64,000 nucleotides of DNA, taken from contig NZ_CP020042.1 in the NCBI RefSeq assembly GCF_002028425.1, forward strand, positions 7,043,560 through 7,107,559, written 5' to 3'. This document shows positions 41,699 through 49,711 of this stretch, piece after piece. The position numbers and the translations under genes were made by a program. This stretch comes from Streptomyces katrae. GTDB lineage: Bacteria; Actinomycetota; Actinomycetes; Streptomycetales; Streptomycetaceae. The notes below the pieces were generated by a model. It was not told the DNA's origin. It made no database searches and was given only the letters and a program-made list of their open reading frames with translations. Numbering within the stretch: position 1 is the first letter of the stretch; each line of letters begins with the position of its first letter.

Positions 41699-42271
41699 AT
41701 GCCCACGCCGCCCGCGACGACCGAGCCCCGCACCACCCCGGCCACCCCCGCGCCGCCCGGCCCCCGCCGGGGCCTGGCCCGGCTGTCCGGCCGGGCGCCG
41801 GCGCGCCCGCCGGCCGGGACGGTGGCCCTGGCCACCGGCGCCGGCATCGCCGGCCTGCTGCTCCTCGTCGCCCTCGGGGGCCTCCTGCACCACCCGCTGC
41901 TGATACCACCCCTGGCCGCCAGCGCCGCCCTGGTCATGGCCGCCCCGGCCCTCCCGCTGGCCCAGCCCCGCAACGTCGTCGGAGGCCAGCTGGTCTCGGC
42001 GGGGGTCGGCTTCGTCGCGCTGGCGCTGGGCGGGAGCTCGATGTGGACGGCCGCCGTCGCGGGCGGCGCCGCCGTCGGCGCGATGGCCCTGACCCGCACC
42101 CCCCACTCGCCCGCCGCCGCCACCGCCGTCATCGTCGTGCTCACCCGTCCCGCGGCCCCCTCCTTCCTCGCCGCGCTGGCCCTGGCCACCGTCCTGCTCG
42201 TGCTGGTCGGCTGCGCCGCCGCCTCCCGCGCCGCCCGGGGGACGGTCCGCTACCCCGCGTACTGGTGGTGA
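41699..42271 (+). CDS. HPP family membrane protein
   Basis: A 190-residue protein with a Pro-rich cytosolic N-terminus (1-40) and four hydrophobic segments. The HPP-family core appears as HHPLLIPPLAASAALVM and PLAQPRNVVGGQLVSAGVG. HPP proteins are implicated in nitrite transport in plastids and cyanobacteria; the role in actinobacteria is unknown. ATG follows CCGGAGAGGAACACC. It is divergent from the CGNR regulator and may be coregulated. Confidence 0.78.
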   Translation: MPTPPATTEPRTTPATPAPPGPRRGLARLSGRAPARPPAGTVALATGAGIAGLLLLVALGGLLHHPLLIPPLAASAALVMAAPALPLAQPRNVVGGQLVSAGVGFVALALGGSSMWTAAVAGGAAVGAMALTRTPHSPAAATAVIVVLTRPAAPSFLAALALATVLLVLVGCAAASRAARGTVRYPAYWW

Positions 42272-42278
42272 CCCGGGA

Positions 42279-42487
42279 GCCAGGGCCTGTCGTCAAAGTC
42301 CCGTCTGCCCCGCGACGCTCCCCCAGCTACCGCTGGGAGGTGCCCCCAGGCACGCGCTCTCGCCGCACCGGGAGCAAGGCCGAGTACGTCCAGTACGAGG
42401 CCGTGCCCCCGGCGCACCGAGAGCACGCGCCAGACGCCGCGGGGCCGCCCTCCGGGCGACGACGGGACTTCGACGACAGGCCCTGGC
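42279..42487. mobile_element. MITE-like element with 27-bp terminal inverted repeats
   Basis: A 209-bp element whose ends match at 26 of 27 positions as inverted repeats (42279-42305 and 42461-42487, beginning GCCAGGGCCTGTCG). It encodes no transposase. Internally it carries a small CCCAGC-TACC-GCTGGG hairpin (42322-42337). It begins eight bases after the HPP stop. I recall similar intergenic sequences in Streptomyces, probably moved in trans by an IS family with matching ends. No target duplication longer than GC can be shown. Confidence 0.75.
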
Positions 42488-42613
42488 ACTCCCGCCGGCG
42501 CCCCGGGCGGCACGCCGCAGTTGCTCCGGCCCGGCGAACTCCTCACCTGCCCGGCCCACACCCCGGCCCCGCCGGACCACCGGCCTCCGCGGGGGCCGGT
42601 GGGATGTGCGGTC

Positions 42614-43579
42614 ATGAACCTCCACGCGCACAAGGAGACCCGCCGGTCCCGGGCACGCACCCGGGTCCTGCTCGCCTCCCTCGCCGCCGCGGCGGCCCTG
42701 ACCGGCCCGCTGGTCGCGACGGCCCCGGCCGCGTCCGCCGCCGGCCCCAAGCCCTCCGACCCGGCCCCGGCCGCCCCCGCCAAGCAGCGGACCCCCGTGA
42801 AGCAGCAGCCCCCCGCCCAGCAGCGGCCCCCGGCGGGCGACCAGCGCCGCGACCCCGGACCGGACCGGGACGAGGACCCGGGGCGGGAGCACGACAAGGA
42901 CGAACACCCGCAGAAGAGGAAGCCGTCCCCGGTCGCGCACGGACTGCGCCAGTTCACCTCCGACAACACCTTCACCCCGCCGGCGGGCGTCACCTCCGTC
43001 TTCGTCCAGGCCTGGGGCGCGGGCGGCGGGGGCGGTGGCGGGGGCGGCTCCAACGCGGAGGGCGGCCGCGGCGGGGACGGCGGCGGCGGGGGAGCGGGCG
43101 GCTTCACCTGGTGCGCCCTCAGGGTCGTCCCGCTGACCGACTACGGGGTCGACGTCGGCGCGGCGGGCAGCGGCGGCGGCGGGGGAGCAGCCGGGGACAC
43201 GGGCGTCGACGGAACGGCGGGCACCAGCGGCACCGCCAGCACGGTCACGGCGTCCGCGACCAACACCACGCTGCTCACCGCCAACGGCGGCGGAGGAGGC
43301 GGCGGCGGGGGCGGAGCCACCCCCACGGCCCCAGGCGCACCCGGCACGCCCGGCACCGGAGGCACCGGCAGCTGCTCCACGGGCGGGGTGAACCTGCCCG
43401 GAGGCAACGGCGGCCCCGGCCTCACGGGTGCCACCGCCGTCCCCGACGGCATCGTCGGCCTCCCCCCGCGCACCGCCGCGGGCGGCAACGGCGGCGTCGG
43501 CGGCGGCGGCACCGCGGGCCGCGGCCCCGGCGGCCCGGGCCAGGGCGGCGGCGACGGCTACGTCGTCATCTGGTGGTAG
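42614..43579 (+). CDS. Exported glycine-rich protein
   Basis: A 321-residue protein: signal peptide (RVLLASLAAAAALTGPLVATAPAASA), a charged Pro/Gln/Asp-rich spacer (about 45-105), then a glycine-rich domain with runs of nine or ten Gly and the closing GGDGYVVIWW. This resembles the Gly-rich domain seen in phage tail fibres and some secreted adhesins. Two Cys (FTWCAL and GSCSTGG) could form a disulfide. ATG follows GGTGGGATGTGCGGTC. A very strong terminator follows. Confidence 0.75.
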   Translation: MNLHAHKETRRSRARTRVLLASLAAAAALTGPLVATAPAASAAGPKPSDPAPAAPAKQRTPVKQQPPAQQRPPAGDQRRDPGPDRDEDPGREHDKDEHPQKRKPSPVAHGLRQFTSDNTFTPPAGVTSVFVQAWGAGGGGGGGGGSNAEGGRGGDGGGGGAGGFTWCALRVVPLTDYGVDVGAAGSGGGGGAAGDTGVDGTAGTSGTASTVTASATNTTLLTANGGGGGGGGGGATPTAPGAPGTPGTGGTGSCSTGGVNLPGGNGGPGLTGATAVPDGIVGLPPRTAAGGNGGVGGGGTAGRGPGGPGQGGGDGYVVIWW

Positions 43580-43588
43580 CCGCCTGAA

Positions 43589-43628
43589 CCGCCCGCTCCC
43601 CGGACCGCGGGGTCCGGGGAGCGGGCGG
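43589..43628 (+). terminator. Terminator after glycine-rich protein gene
   Basis: A perfect 18-bp stem (CCGCCCGCTCCCCGGACC and complement) with a GCGG loop, nine bases after the stop. Confidence 0.85.
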
Positions 43629-43780
43629 CGCCCGGCGACGCGCACGCCCCTGCCGGGCAGCCGGGTGACGTACGGCCGGACCCGCGCGCGGACCCGGCCG
43701 GGGCGGCCCGCCCGCCCGTACAGTCCGCTGGGAACCTCCGCCTCCGGCGCCGGGGGCGCGCACCGGCAAGGGAGACAGCC

Positions 43781-44491
43781 GTGACCTCGAACGACCAGGC
43801 CCACTTCCCCGCGGATCCGGCCCGCCCGCAGGACGGGCACCTCGCCGCCCGCGCCTCCATGCACGTGTTCGTGCTCTCCGGGTCCTCCCGCACCGGCTCG
43901 GTCAACGTCCGCCTCGCGGCCCTCGTCGCCGCCCTGGTCGAGCGCACGGGGGCCACCGCCGAGCCCGCACAGCTCCGGGACTTCCCGATGCCGCTGTACG
44001 ACGGGGACGTGGAGGCCGAGGGGGGCGTGCCGGCGGGCGCGCTGGCCCTGCGCGAGCGGATCGAGGCCGCGCAGGCCGTGGTCATCTCCTCGCCCGAGTA
44101 CAACGCCTCCGTCCCGGGCCCGGTCAAGAACGCCATCGACTGGGTCTCCCGCGTCCGGCCGCAGCCCTTCAAGGACAAGCAGGTCCTGCTCGTCTCCGCG
44201 TCCCCCTCGATGGTGGGCGGCAACCGCGGCCTGTGGGCGCTGCGCGTCCCGCTGGAGCACCTCGGCGCGCGGGTCTACCCCGACATGTTCAGCCTCGCCG
44301 CGGCCCACCAGGAGTTCACCGAGGACGGCGCCCTCGCCGACCGGGGCCTGGGGGAGCGGCTGGCCTCGACCGTCGGCGCCTTCCTGGACCTCGCCGAGGC
44401 CGACACCCGCTACCTGTGCCTGCAACGCCGCTGGTACGAGTTCCTCGGCGACCGGACCGACGCACCGGTCACCGCGCGCGCCCAGGACTGA
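43781..44491 (+). CDS. NADPH-dependent FMN reductase
   Basis: A 236-residue flavodoxin-like reductase. The phosphate loop is LSGSSRTGSVNVRL and the second signature is SSPEYNASVPGPVKNAIDWVSR. It reduces FMN, quinones or azo compounds with NADPH. The first 26 residues are an N-terminal extension; an internal ATG at 43859 is an alternative start, but GTG 43781 has AAGGGAGACAGCC upstream. It ends before a 19-bp terminator stem. Confidence 0.88.
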   Translation: MTSNDQAHFPADPARPQDGHLAARASMHVFVLSGSSRTGSVNVRLAALVAALVERTGATAEPAQLRDFPMPLYDGDVEAEGGVPAGALALRERIEAAQAVVISSPEYNASVPGPVKNAIDWVSRVRPQPFKDKQVLLVSASPSMVGGNRGLWALRVPLEHLGARVYPDMFSLAAAHQEFTEDGALADRGLGERLASTVGAFLDLAEADTRYLCLQRRWYEFLGDRTDAPVTARAQD

Positions 44492-44521
44492 ACCGCCGCG
44501 GCCGCCCCCGCCCCCATCCGT

Positions 44522-44563
44522 CACCGCACGCCCCGCCTTCGCCCGAAGGCGGGGCGTGCGGTG
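44522..44563 (+). terminator. Terminator after FMN reductase
   Basis: A perfect 19-bp stem (CACCGCACGCCCCGCCTTC and complement) with loop GCCC, 30 bases after the stop. Confidence 0.88.
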
Positions 44564-44746
44564 CTGTGCGGGGGGCGCGCACGGGGGCGGATGCGACTCT
44601 TCCGGAAGATTTCCGAACCCCGGCTTGCACGATCGGGGGCCTTTTCCGATGGGGTGGTCATGGGGGGAGCTTGTCGCTCCACGGCTGCCGGACACGGGGG
44701 CAGGCGGCCCGCTACTCACAAGCCACTCGGAAGGTTCCACGCAGAA

Positions 44747-44908
44747 GTGAACGCTGCCCAGACCGTCACCCTCGTGCTGATAGACCCCACCGCGGTCCAA
44801 GACGACCCGAGAGGGCTCCTCTCGGACGATTCGACCGGGGTGCCCGCGCACCCGCGGCTGCCCACCGCCCGCACCGGCGGCGACGAGCGACGACGGGGGA
44901 ACACGTGA
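44747..44908 (+). CDS. Small ORF coupled to sigma-like gene
   Basis: A 53-residue reading frame starting VNAAQTVTLVLIDPTAVQDD and ending ERRRGNT, whose TGA overlaps the GTG of the next gene (GTGA). GGAAGG lies upstream with long spacing. The overlap with the next gene and the next-but-one junction suggests one coupled operon. The peptide has a hydrophobic N-terminal third and a basic tail, with no signal peptide I trust. It could be a real small protein, a peptide signal or only a leader ORF. Confidence 0.5.
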   Translation: MNAAQTVTLVLIDPTAVQDDPRGLLSDDSTGVPAHPRLPTARTGGDERRRGNT

Positions 44909-45483
44909 GCGAAGGAGAGTTCGACCCATCGGGGGACCAGACGGTCTCCAGCGAACTGGCGGGAGTGCTCCCGGTGGAGTTCACCGCCTTCCACTCCCAG
45001 CAGCACCGCGCGTACCTCCGCTACGCCCACCTGCAACTGGGCAACGCCAAGGACGCCGAGGAAGTCGTCGACGACGTGTTCACCTTCCTGCTGAAGGTGT
45101 GGCGCCAGGCGCTGAAGGAAGCGAGCCTCCACGGCTTCGCGTGGGCGGTGCTGCGCGAACACGTGGAACGGCGCCTGGCGGCCCTCGGCCGCCAGGTCGC
45201 CATGGTGGAAACGGCATGGTTCTCGGCACTGCGCCGCTCCTCCAGGGAGCGGCTCGAACTGCTGGAGTCGAAGCTCGGCCTGTACGCGGCGATCGCCGAA
45301 CTGTCCGAGCGGCAGTACGACGTGGTGCTGCTGGCCTTCCTGCTGGGCAACGACTCCGAAACGGTCGCCCGGATGATGGGGATCTCCCCCGCGACCGTCC
45401 GGTCGCACATCCGCGGCGCACGCCGAACCCTGTCCCGCAAGCTCGGGGTGGACTGGATCCCCGGAGAGGAGAAGGACCTGTGA
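44905..45483 (+). CDS. ECF sigma factor-like protein
   Basis: A 192-residue protein with a region-2-like N-terminus (QHRAYLRYAHLQLGNAKDAEEVVDDVF) and a region-4-like HTH (LGNDSETVARMMGISPATVR). GTG follows ACGGGGGAACAC and overlaps the preceding small ORF. It is coupled by GTGA to an IclR-type fusion protein, the likely partner or modulator. No anti-sigma zinc motif is present next to it. Confidence 0.8.
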   Translation: MSEGEFDPSGDQTVSSELAGVLPVEFTAFHSQQHRAYLRYAHLQLGNAKDAEEVVDDVFTFLLKVWRQALKEASLHGFAWAVLREHVERRLAALGRQVAMVETAWFSALRRSSRERLELLESKLGLYAAIAELSERQYDVVLLAFLLGNDSETVARMMGISPATVRSHIRGARRTLSRKLGVDWIPGEEKDL

Positions 45484-47231
45484 GCGACATGCCCGCTGAC
45501 CGTGACATGCCGCTGAGCGAACTGGACGCGGCCCTGGAGAGCGCGGCGGTGCTCGCCGAGGAGTACGCCGGATACGACGAAGGTGCCGCCCGGCGCCGCG
45601 TCGCCCGCCGCATCGCCGCCGACCGCGCCCGCTCGGCGATCGGCACCTCCGGAGCCGACCAGGCCCGGGCCGCCGCGACCGCCTGGGACGACCTGGTGCT
45701 CGACGCCGCCTGCCACGTGCGGGCCGCACGCTGCCTGGACGACCTGACCTGGTCCCTGGCCGAGAGCCGGGACTTCGCCGAGCTCGCCCTGCAGACCGGC
45801 TCCTGGCCCCACGGCGTGGACTCGGCCCTGCTGTTCGGCTGCCTGCTGCACCTGACCGACCGGCTGGAGGCCGCGCAGTTCTGGTTCCAGTACGCCGCCG
45901 GAGCGGGCTCGCGGACCGCCGCCCAGTGCCTCTACCTCCACCACCTGTCCCGCGCCGAGGTCCGCACGGCCCGCCACTGGAAGCAGCAGGCCCGCGTCCT
46001 GCCCGTGGAGGAGCACCTGCCGCCGCTGCCCCCCGTCCCGGACAACCTGGAGGACATCCTCAGTGCCTCGGTCATCTGGACCTCGCCGCCGATCAGCACC
46101 CAGGACCTCACCACCCTCACCACCGGCCCCGGCCGGGCCGAACGCCCTCCGTACCGGCTGCCCGCGCGGCTGCGGCAGGCCGTCGCGGCACGCCCCCGCA
46201 AGGAGCACCCAGACCTGGGCGACATCATCACCCCGAGCCCACCCGTCGCCGTGGCCGTCGCCCGGCACGCCCGCCTCAACCCCGTGCACCTGACGGACGA
46301 GGCGAACGCCTGGGCCCTGGACGCCCTCAAACAACCGCAGTTGACGCACGCCGCGCGCAAGACCCCCGAAGGCCCGCCGGCCCCCGCCGCGCTGGCCTCC
46401 GTCCACCAGGCCCTGCGCGTGCTGGAAGTCGTCAACCGCTACTCCGGCGGCGTCAGCCTCACCCAGATCGCCCGCGAGACGAAACTGCCCCAACTGGCCC
46501 TCGCCCGGGCCACGGACCAGCTCGTCCGGGCCAACCTCGCCACCCCCACCGGACCGGACGCCTACGTCGCCGGCCACGCCCTGCTGCTGGCGGACGCGGC
46601 CGGCGGAGAGGGCCGGGGACACCTGCGCGAGACCCTCGCCTGGGTGCGCGACGCCGTCGGAGCGGCCGTCTACGTGGCCCGCTACACCGACGGCGAGGTC
46701 TCCATCACCCAGTACGCCGACGGTCCGAGCGCCCCCGCAGTCCACGAGTGGGTCGACTTCCGCGAGGCCGCTCACGCGTCCGCCGTCGGCAAGGCCCTGC
46801 TGACCCAGCTCGACTACGACGAGCGCAAGGACCACCTCGCCCGGCACGAGATGTCCCGCTTCACCTCCCACACCGTCACCAGCCAGGAGGCCCTCTTCCA
46901 CCAGCTCGACACCCGCCGGCCCAACACCCCGCTGCTCGACCTCCAGGAGTACGCGGTGGGCACGGTCTGCGCGGCCGTACCGATCAAGGCCGGCCCGAAC
47001 GCCGAGTGTGTGGCCCTGTCCATCCCCGTCCCCGACCCGGCCCGGCTCAGGCAGGCCGCCCGGATCCTGCAGAGCGAGGCCGCCGCCGTCTTACTCGCCC
47101 TGATCGTCGCGGGCAGCACCCATCCCACCCCGGCACGGCCCGCGTTCGACCCCCGTGCCGCGCTCTGGCAGTGTCCCGAACCCTCCGGGCGCACCGGCCT
47201 GGAGGCCACCGTCCTGTCGTCCACCTACTAG
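45480..47231 (+). CDS. N-terminal helical-repeat domain fused to IclR regulator, TTA-containing
   Basis: A 583-residue protein. Residues 1-190 are helical and repeat-like (QTGSWPHGVDSALLFGCLLH, WFQYAAGAGSRTAAQCLYLH), similar in feel to TPR/SEL1 units. Residues about 300-365 are an IclR winged helix (ALRVLEVVNRYSGGVSLTQI, then ARETKLPQ). Residues about 370-545 form the IclR effector domain (HASAVGKALLTQL, QEYAVGTVCAAVPI). A TTA leucine codon occurs at 47091, codon 538, so translation should need the bldA tRNA. It is coupled by GTGA to the sigma-like gene. Confidence 0.78.
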   Translation: MSDMPADRDMPLSELDAALESAAVLAEEYAGYDEGAARRRVARRIAADRARSAIGTSGADQARAAATAWDDLVLDAACHVRAARCLDDLTWSLAESRDFAELALQTGSWPHGVDSALLFGCLLHLTDRLEAAQFWFQYAAGAGSRTAAQCLYLHHLSRAEVRTARHWKQQARVLPVEEHLPPLPPVPDNLEDILSASVIWTSPPISTQDLTTLTTGPGRAERPPYRLPARLRQAVAARPRKEHPDLGDIITPSPPVAVAVARHARLNPVHLTDEANAWALDALKQPQLTHAARKTPEGPPAPAALASVHQALRVLEVVNRYSGGVSLTQIARETKLPQLALARATDQLVRANLATPTGPDAYVAGHALLLADAAGGEGRGHLRETLAWVRDAVGAAVYVARYTDGEVSITQYADGPSAPAVHEWVDFREAAHASAVGKALLTQLDYDERKDHLARHEMSRFTSHTVTSQEALFHQLDTRRPNTPLLDLQEYAVGTVCAAVPIKAGPNAECVALSIPVPDPARLRQAARILQSEAAAVLLALIVAGSTHPTPARPAFDPRAALWQCPEPSGRTGLEATVLSSTY

Positions 47232-47239
47232 CGAGGGCC

Positions 47240-47312
47240 TTCCGCCCCGCCGGACGGCGGGCGGAAAGCCGAGCGGGCCCGGGCCGGATTCCTCCGGACC
47301 GGGCCCCGCTCG
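47240..47312. terminator. Two hairpins between convergent IclR-fusion and MFS genes
   Basis: A first stem pairs TTCCGCCCCGCC with GGCGGGCGGAA (one bulge). A second pairs GAGCGGGCCCGG with its near-complement ending CCCCGCTC. Together they form a bidirectional terminator region. Confidence 0.6.
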
Positions 47313-47318
47313 TACGGC

Positions 47319-48734
47319 TCAGGCCTTGCGCCGCCCGAGGCCGGCCGCCACCAGCAGGGCCGCGCCCACCACCAGGGCCGCGTCCACCGCCAGGACCGTG
47401 CGCACCCCGTCGAAGAGCGAGGTCCCCGTCGTGGCCAGCACGCCCAGCAGCGGGATCCCGATCGTGAGGCCCACCTGCTGGGTGGTGGTGACCAGACCCG
47501 TGGCCAGCCCCTGCTCCCCGTCCGGCACCCCGCTCGTCACGGTCAGCCCGTACGAGATGATCGCGCCCAGGTGGCACATGCTGGCCAGCGACACGGCCAC
47601 GGTCGCCACCAGCGCGCCCGAGTCCGCACCCACCGCCAGCAGCGCCCCGGTGAACAGCCCCTGCCCGGCCAGCGAACCCACCAGGGTGCGGCGGGCGCCG
47701 AACCGCCCGATGAACCGGGCGGCCACCGAACCGGCGAGCGCCGACGCGATGCCCTGGACCCCGAAGACCAGACCGGTCAGGAAGGAGGACAGCCCCAGCG
47801 TCTCCTGGAGGTAGAGGGTCAGGACGAAGATGACCGTCGACATCATCGAGAAGGTCACCAGCCCGCCCACGTTGCCCCAGGCCACCGTCCGCCGCCGCAG
47901 CATCGGCAGCGACACCAGCGGAGCCGCGGCCTTCGACTCCACCACCACGAACACGGCCAGCAGCACCAGCCCGGCCACCAGGGCGGCCCGCACGTCCAGC
48001 CCGCCGAACCCGCGGTCGGCCGCCGTCGACAGGGCGTAGATCAGCGCGAGCAGCCCCGCGGTGACCGCGACGGCGCCCGGCACGTCCAGGCGCGGCCGCT
48101 CCGGGGTGCGGGACTCGGCCAGCAGCCCGGGGGCGAGGACCAGGACGACGAGCGCGGCGACCGCGAGCAGCCCCATGGTCGAGCGCCAGCCGAGGAGGTC
48201 GGTCATGACACCGCCGAGGACCATGCCGACCGTGAAGCCCAGGGAGAGCAGGGTGCCGGAGATGCCGAGCGCCCGGTCGCGCAGCGGGCCCTCGGGGAAC
48301 GTCGTGGTCAGCAGCGACATGCCAGCCGGCACGACGGCGGCCGCTCCCAGGCCCTGGAGGGCGCGCCCGGTCAGGAAGGCAGCCGGGTTCCAGGCGAGGG
48401 TGGCCAGCAGCGAGGCCGCGCCGAAGACCAGGAGCCCGGCCAGGAACAGCTTCTTGCGGCCGTACAGGTCGCCGATCCGGCTGAAGAGGAGCAGGAACCC
48501 GCCGGACGGCAGGCTGAAGGCGGTCACCGCCCACTGGAGGGCGGACGGACTCAGGTCCAGGTCCTTGCCCAGCACCGGCAGGGCCACGTTCAGGACGGAG
48601 AAGTCGAGCGCCACCATGAACTGGGCGGCGCAGAGCACGAAGAGAACCAGCCGTGCCCGGCCGGTGAGCCGGCCTTCCTCGGGGGCCGCCGTACGCGGCC
48701 CGGTGACCTCGGGGGTCCGGGTGTCTGTCGTCAT
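47319..48734 (-). CDS. MFS drug-efflux transporter, EmrB/QacA (DHA2) type
   Basis: A 471-residue protein with about fourteen transmembrane segments. DHA2 markers are QFMVALDFSVLNVALPVLG in TM1, FSRIGDLYGRKKLF (motif A) and GRALQGLGAAAVVPAGMSLL. Proton-driven export of drugs or metabolites is typical. ATG at 48734 is preferred among GTG-GTG-GTC-ATG. It is divergent from an XRE/MmyB-type regulator with a palindrome between, the usual regulator-efflux pair. Confidence 0.9.
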   Translation of the reverse strand: MTTDTRTPEVTGPRTAAPEEGRLTGRARLVLFVLCAAQFMVALDFSVLNVALPVLGKDLDLSPSALQWAVTAFSLPSGGFLLLFSRIGDLYGRKKLFLAGLLVFGAASLLATLAWNPAAFLTGRALQGLGAAAVVPAGMSLLTTTFPEGPLRDRALGISGTLLSLGFTVGMVLGGVMTDLLGWRSTMGLLAVAALVVLVLAPGLLAESRTPERPRLDVPGAVAVTAGLLALIYALSTAADRGFGGLDVRAALVAGLVLLAVFVVVESKAAAPLVSLPMLRRRTVAWGNVGGLVTFSMMSTVIFVLTLYLQETLGLSSFLTGLVFGVQGIASALAGSVAARFIGRFGARRTLVGSLAGQGLFTGALLAVGADSGALVATVAVSLASMCHLGAIISYGLTVTSGVPDGEQGLATGLVTTTQQVGLTIGIPLLGVLATTGTSLFDGVRTVLAVDAALVVGAALLVAAGLGRRKA

Positions 48735-48788
48735 GACCACCACCCTGGTGTCCCGGGAATGCTCGTGAAGAGTGGGAACTTATCCTGT

Positions 48789-48799
48789 TGGTGGCACCA
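48789..48799. promoter_or_regulatory. Operator candidate between MFS and XRE genes
   Basis: TGGTG-G-CACCA is a perfect 11-bp palindrome, just downstream of a TATCCT that may be the -10 box of the XRE gene. It lies in the 90-base divergent space. Confidence 0.4.
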
Positions 48800-48824
48800 C
48801 CAGGCAGCCGGACAGGGGGAATCC

Positions 48825-49697
48825 GTGGCCACACCGATCGACCGCAACCGCCGTACGGAACTACGCGAGTTCCTGATGAGCCGGCGCGCCAGGATCTCCC
48901 CGGCGCAGGCGGGCCTCCCGGACGGCGGAGCCCGCCGCCGCACCCCGGGGCTGCGCCGCGAGGAGGTCGCCGTCCTCGCCGGGGTCGGGGTCTCCTGGTA
49001 CCAGTGGCTCGAACAGGGCCGCGACATCACGGTGTCCGGGCAGGTCCTCGACGCGGTGAGCCGCGTCCTGCGACTGACCAGCGCCGAACGCCGGCACCTG
49101 TACGTCCTCGCCGGGCTCAACCCGCCCGCCCTCGAAGTCGCCCCCGCGGACCGGGACATGTGTCAGGGCCTGCAGCGGCTCATCGACGCCTGGATGCCCT
49201 TCCCCGCGCACATCATGGACACCTACTGGAACACCGTGATGTACAACGACGCGGCCGCGCTGGTCCTCGGCATGCGCCCGGAGATCGTGCAGAACTGCCT
49301 GATCGCCTTCTTCACCGACCCCGTCTACATGTCCCGCTCCCCGCAGTGGGAGGAGCTCGCGGTGGAGGTCGTGGCCCAGTTCCGGGCGGCCTGCTCCGAA
49401 CACCCCGAGGACGAGGGCTTCCAGGCGGTCCTGGAACAGGCGCGGGAACTCAGCCCCCGGTTCGCCGAGCTGTGGGAGCGCCAGGACATCCGGCCCGGCG
49501 GCCAGCTCCGCAAGCAGATGGAGCACCCGGTCGTCGGCACCCTGCACGTGGAGTCGACCCAGCTGCGCGTGCCCGCCCGCCCCGACCTGGCGATCGTGCT
49601 GCACACCCCGTTGCCGGGCACGGAGACCGCCGAGAAGCTGGAGTGGCTGACCTCGCCGGAGGGGCGCCGCGGACTGATGTACCCGGTCGCGGGCTAG
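48825..49697 (+). CDS. XRE family regulator with MmyB-like ligand domain
   Basis: A 290-residue regulator. The N-terminal HTH is RRRTPGLRREEVAVLAGVG followed by SWYQWLEQGR, the signature of the MmyB-like group. The C-terminal 180 residues form the MmyB ligand domain (MDTYWNTVMYNDAAALVLG, RPDLAIVLHTPLPGTETAEK), thought to bind a fatty-acid-like ligand. GTG follows CAGGGGGAATCC. It most likely controls the divergent MFS exporter. Confidence 0.88.
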   Translation: MATPIDRNRRTELREFLMSRRARISPAQAGLPDGGARRRTPGLRREEVAVLAGVGVSWYQWLEQGRDITVSGQVLDAVSRVLRLTSAERRHLYVLAGLNPPALEVAPADRDMCQGLQRLIDAWMPFPAHIMDTYWNTVMYNDAAALVLGMRPEIVQNCLIAFFTDPVYMSRSPQWEELAVEVVAQFRAACSEHPEDEGFQAVLEQARELSPRFAELWERQDIRPGGQLRKQMEHPVVGTLHVESTQLRVPARPDLAIVLHTPLPGTETAEKLEWLTSPEGRRGLMYPVAG

Positions 49698-49711
49698 CGG
49701 CCCGCGCCGCT

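Noticed and set aside
43000..43500. Glycine-codon repeats as a CRISPR-like or tandem array
   Set aside because: The repetition comes from GGC/GGG glycine codons without fixed unit length or spacers.
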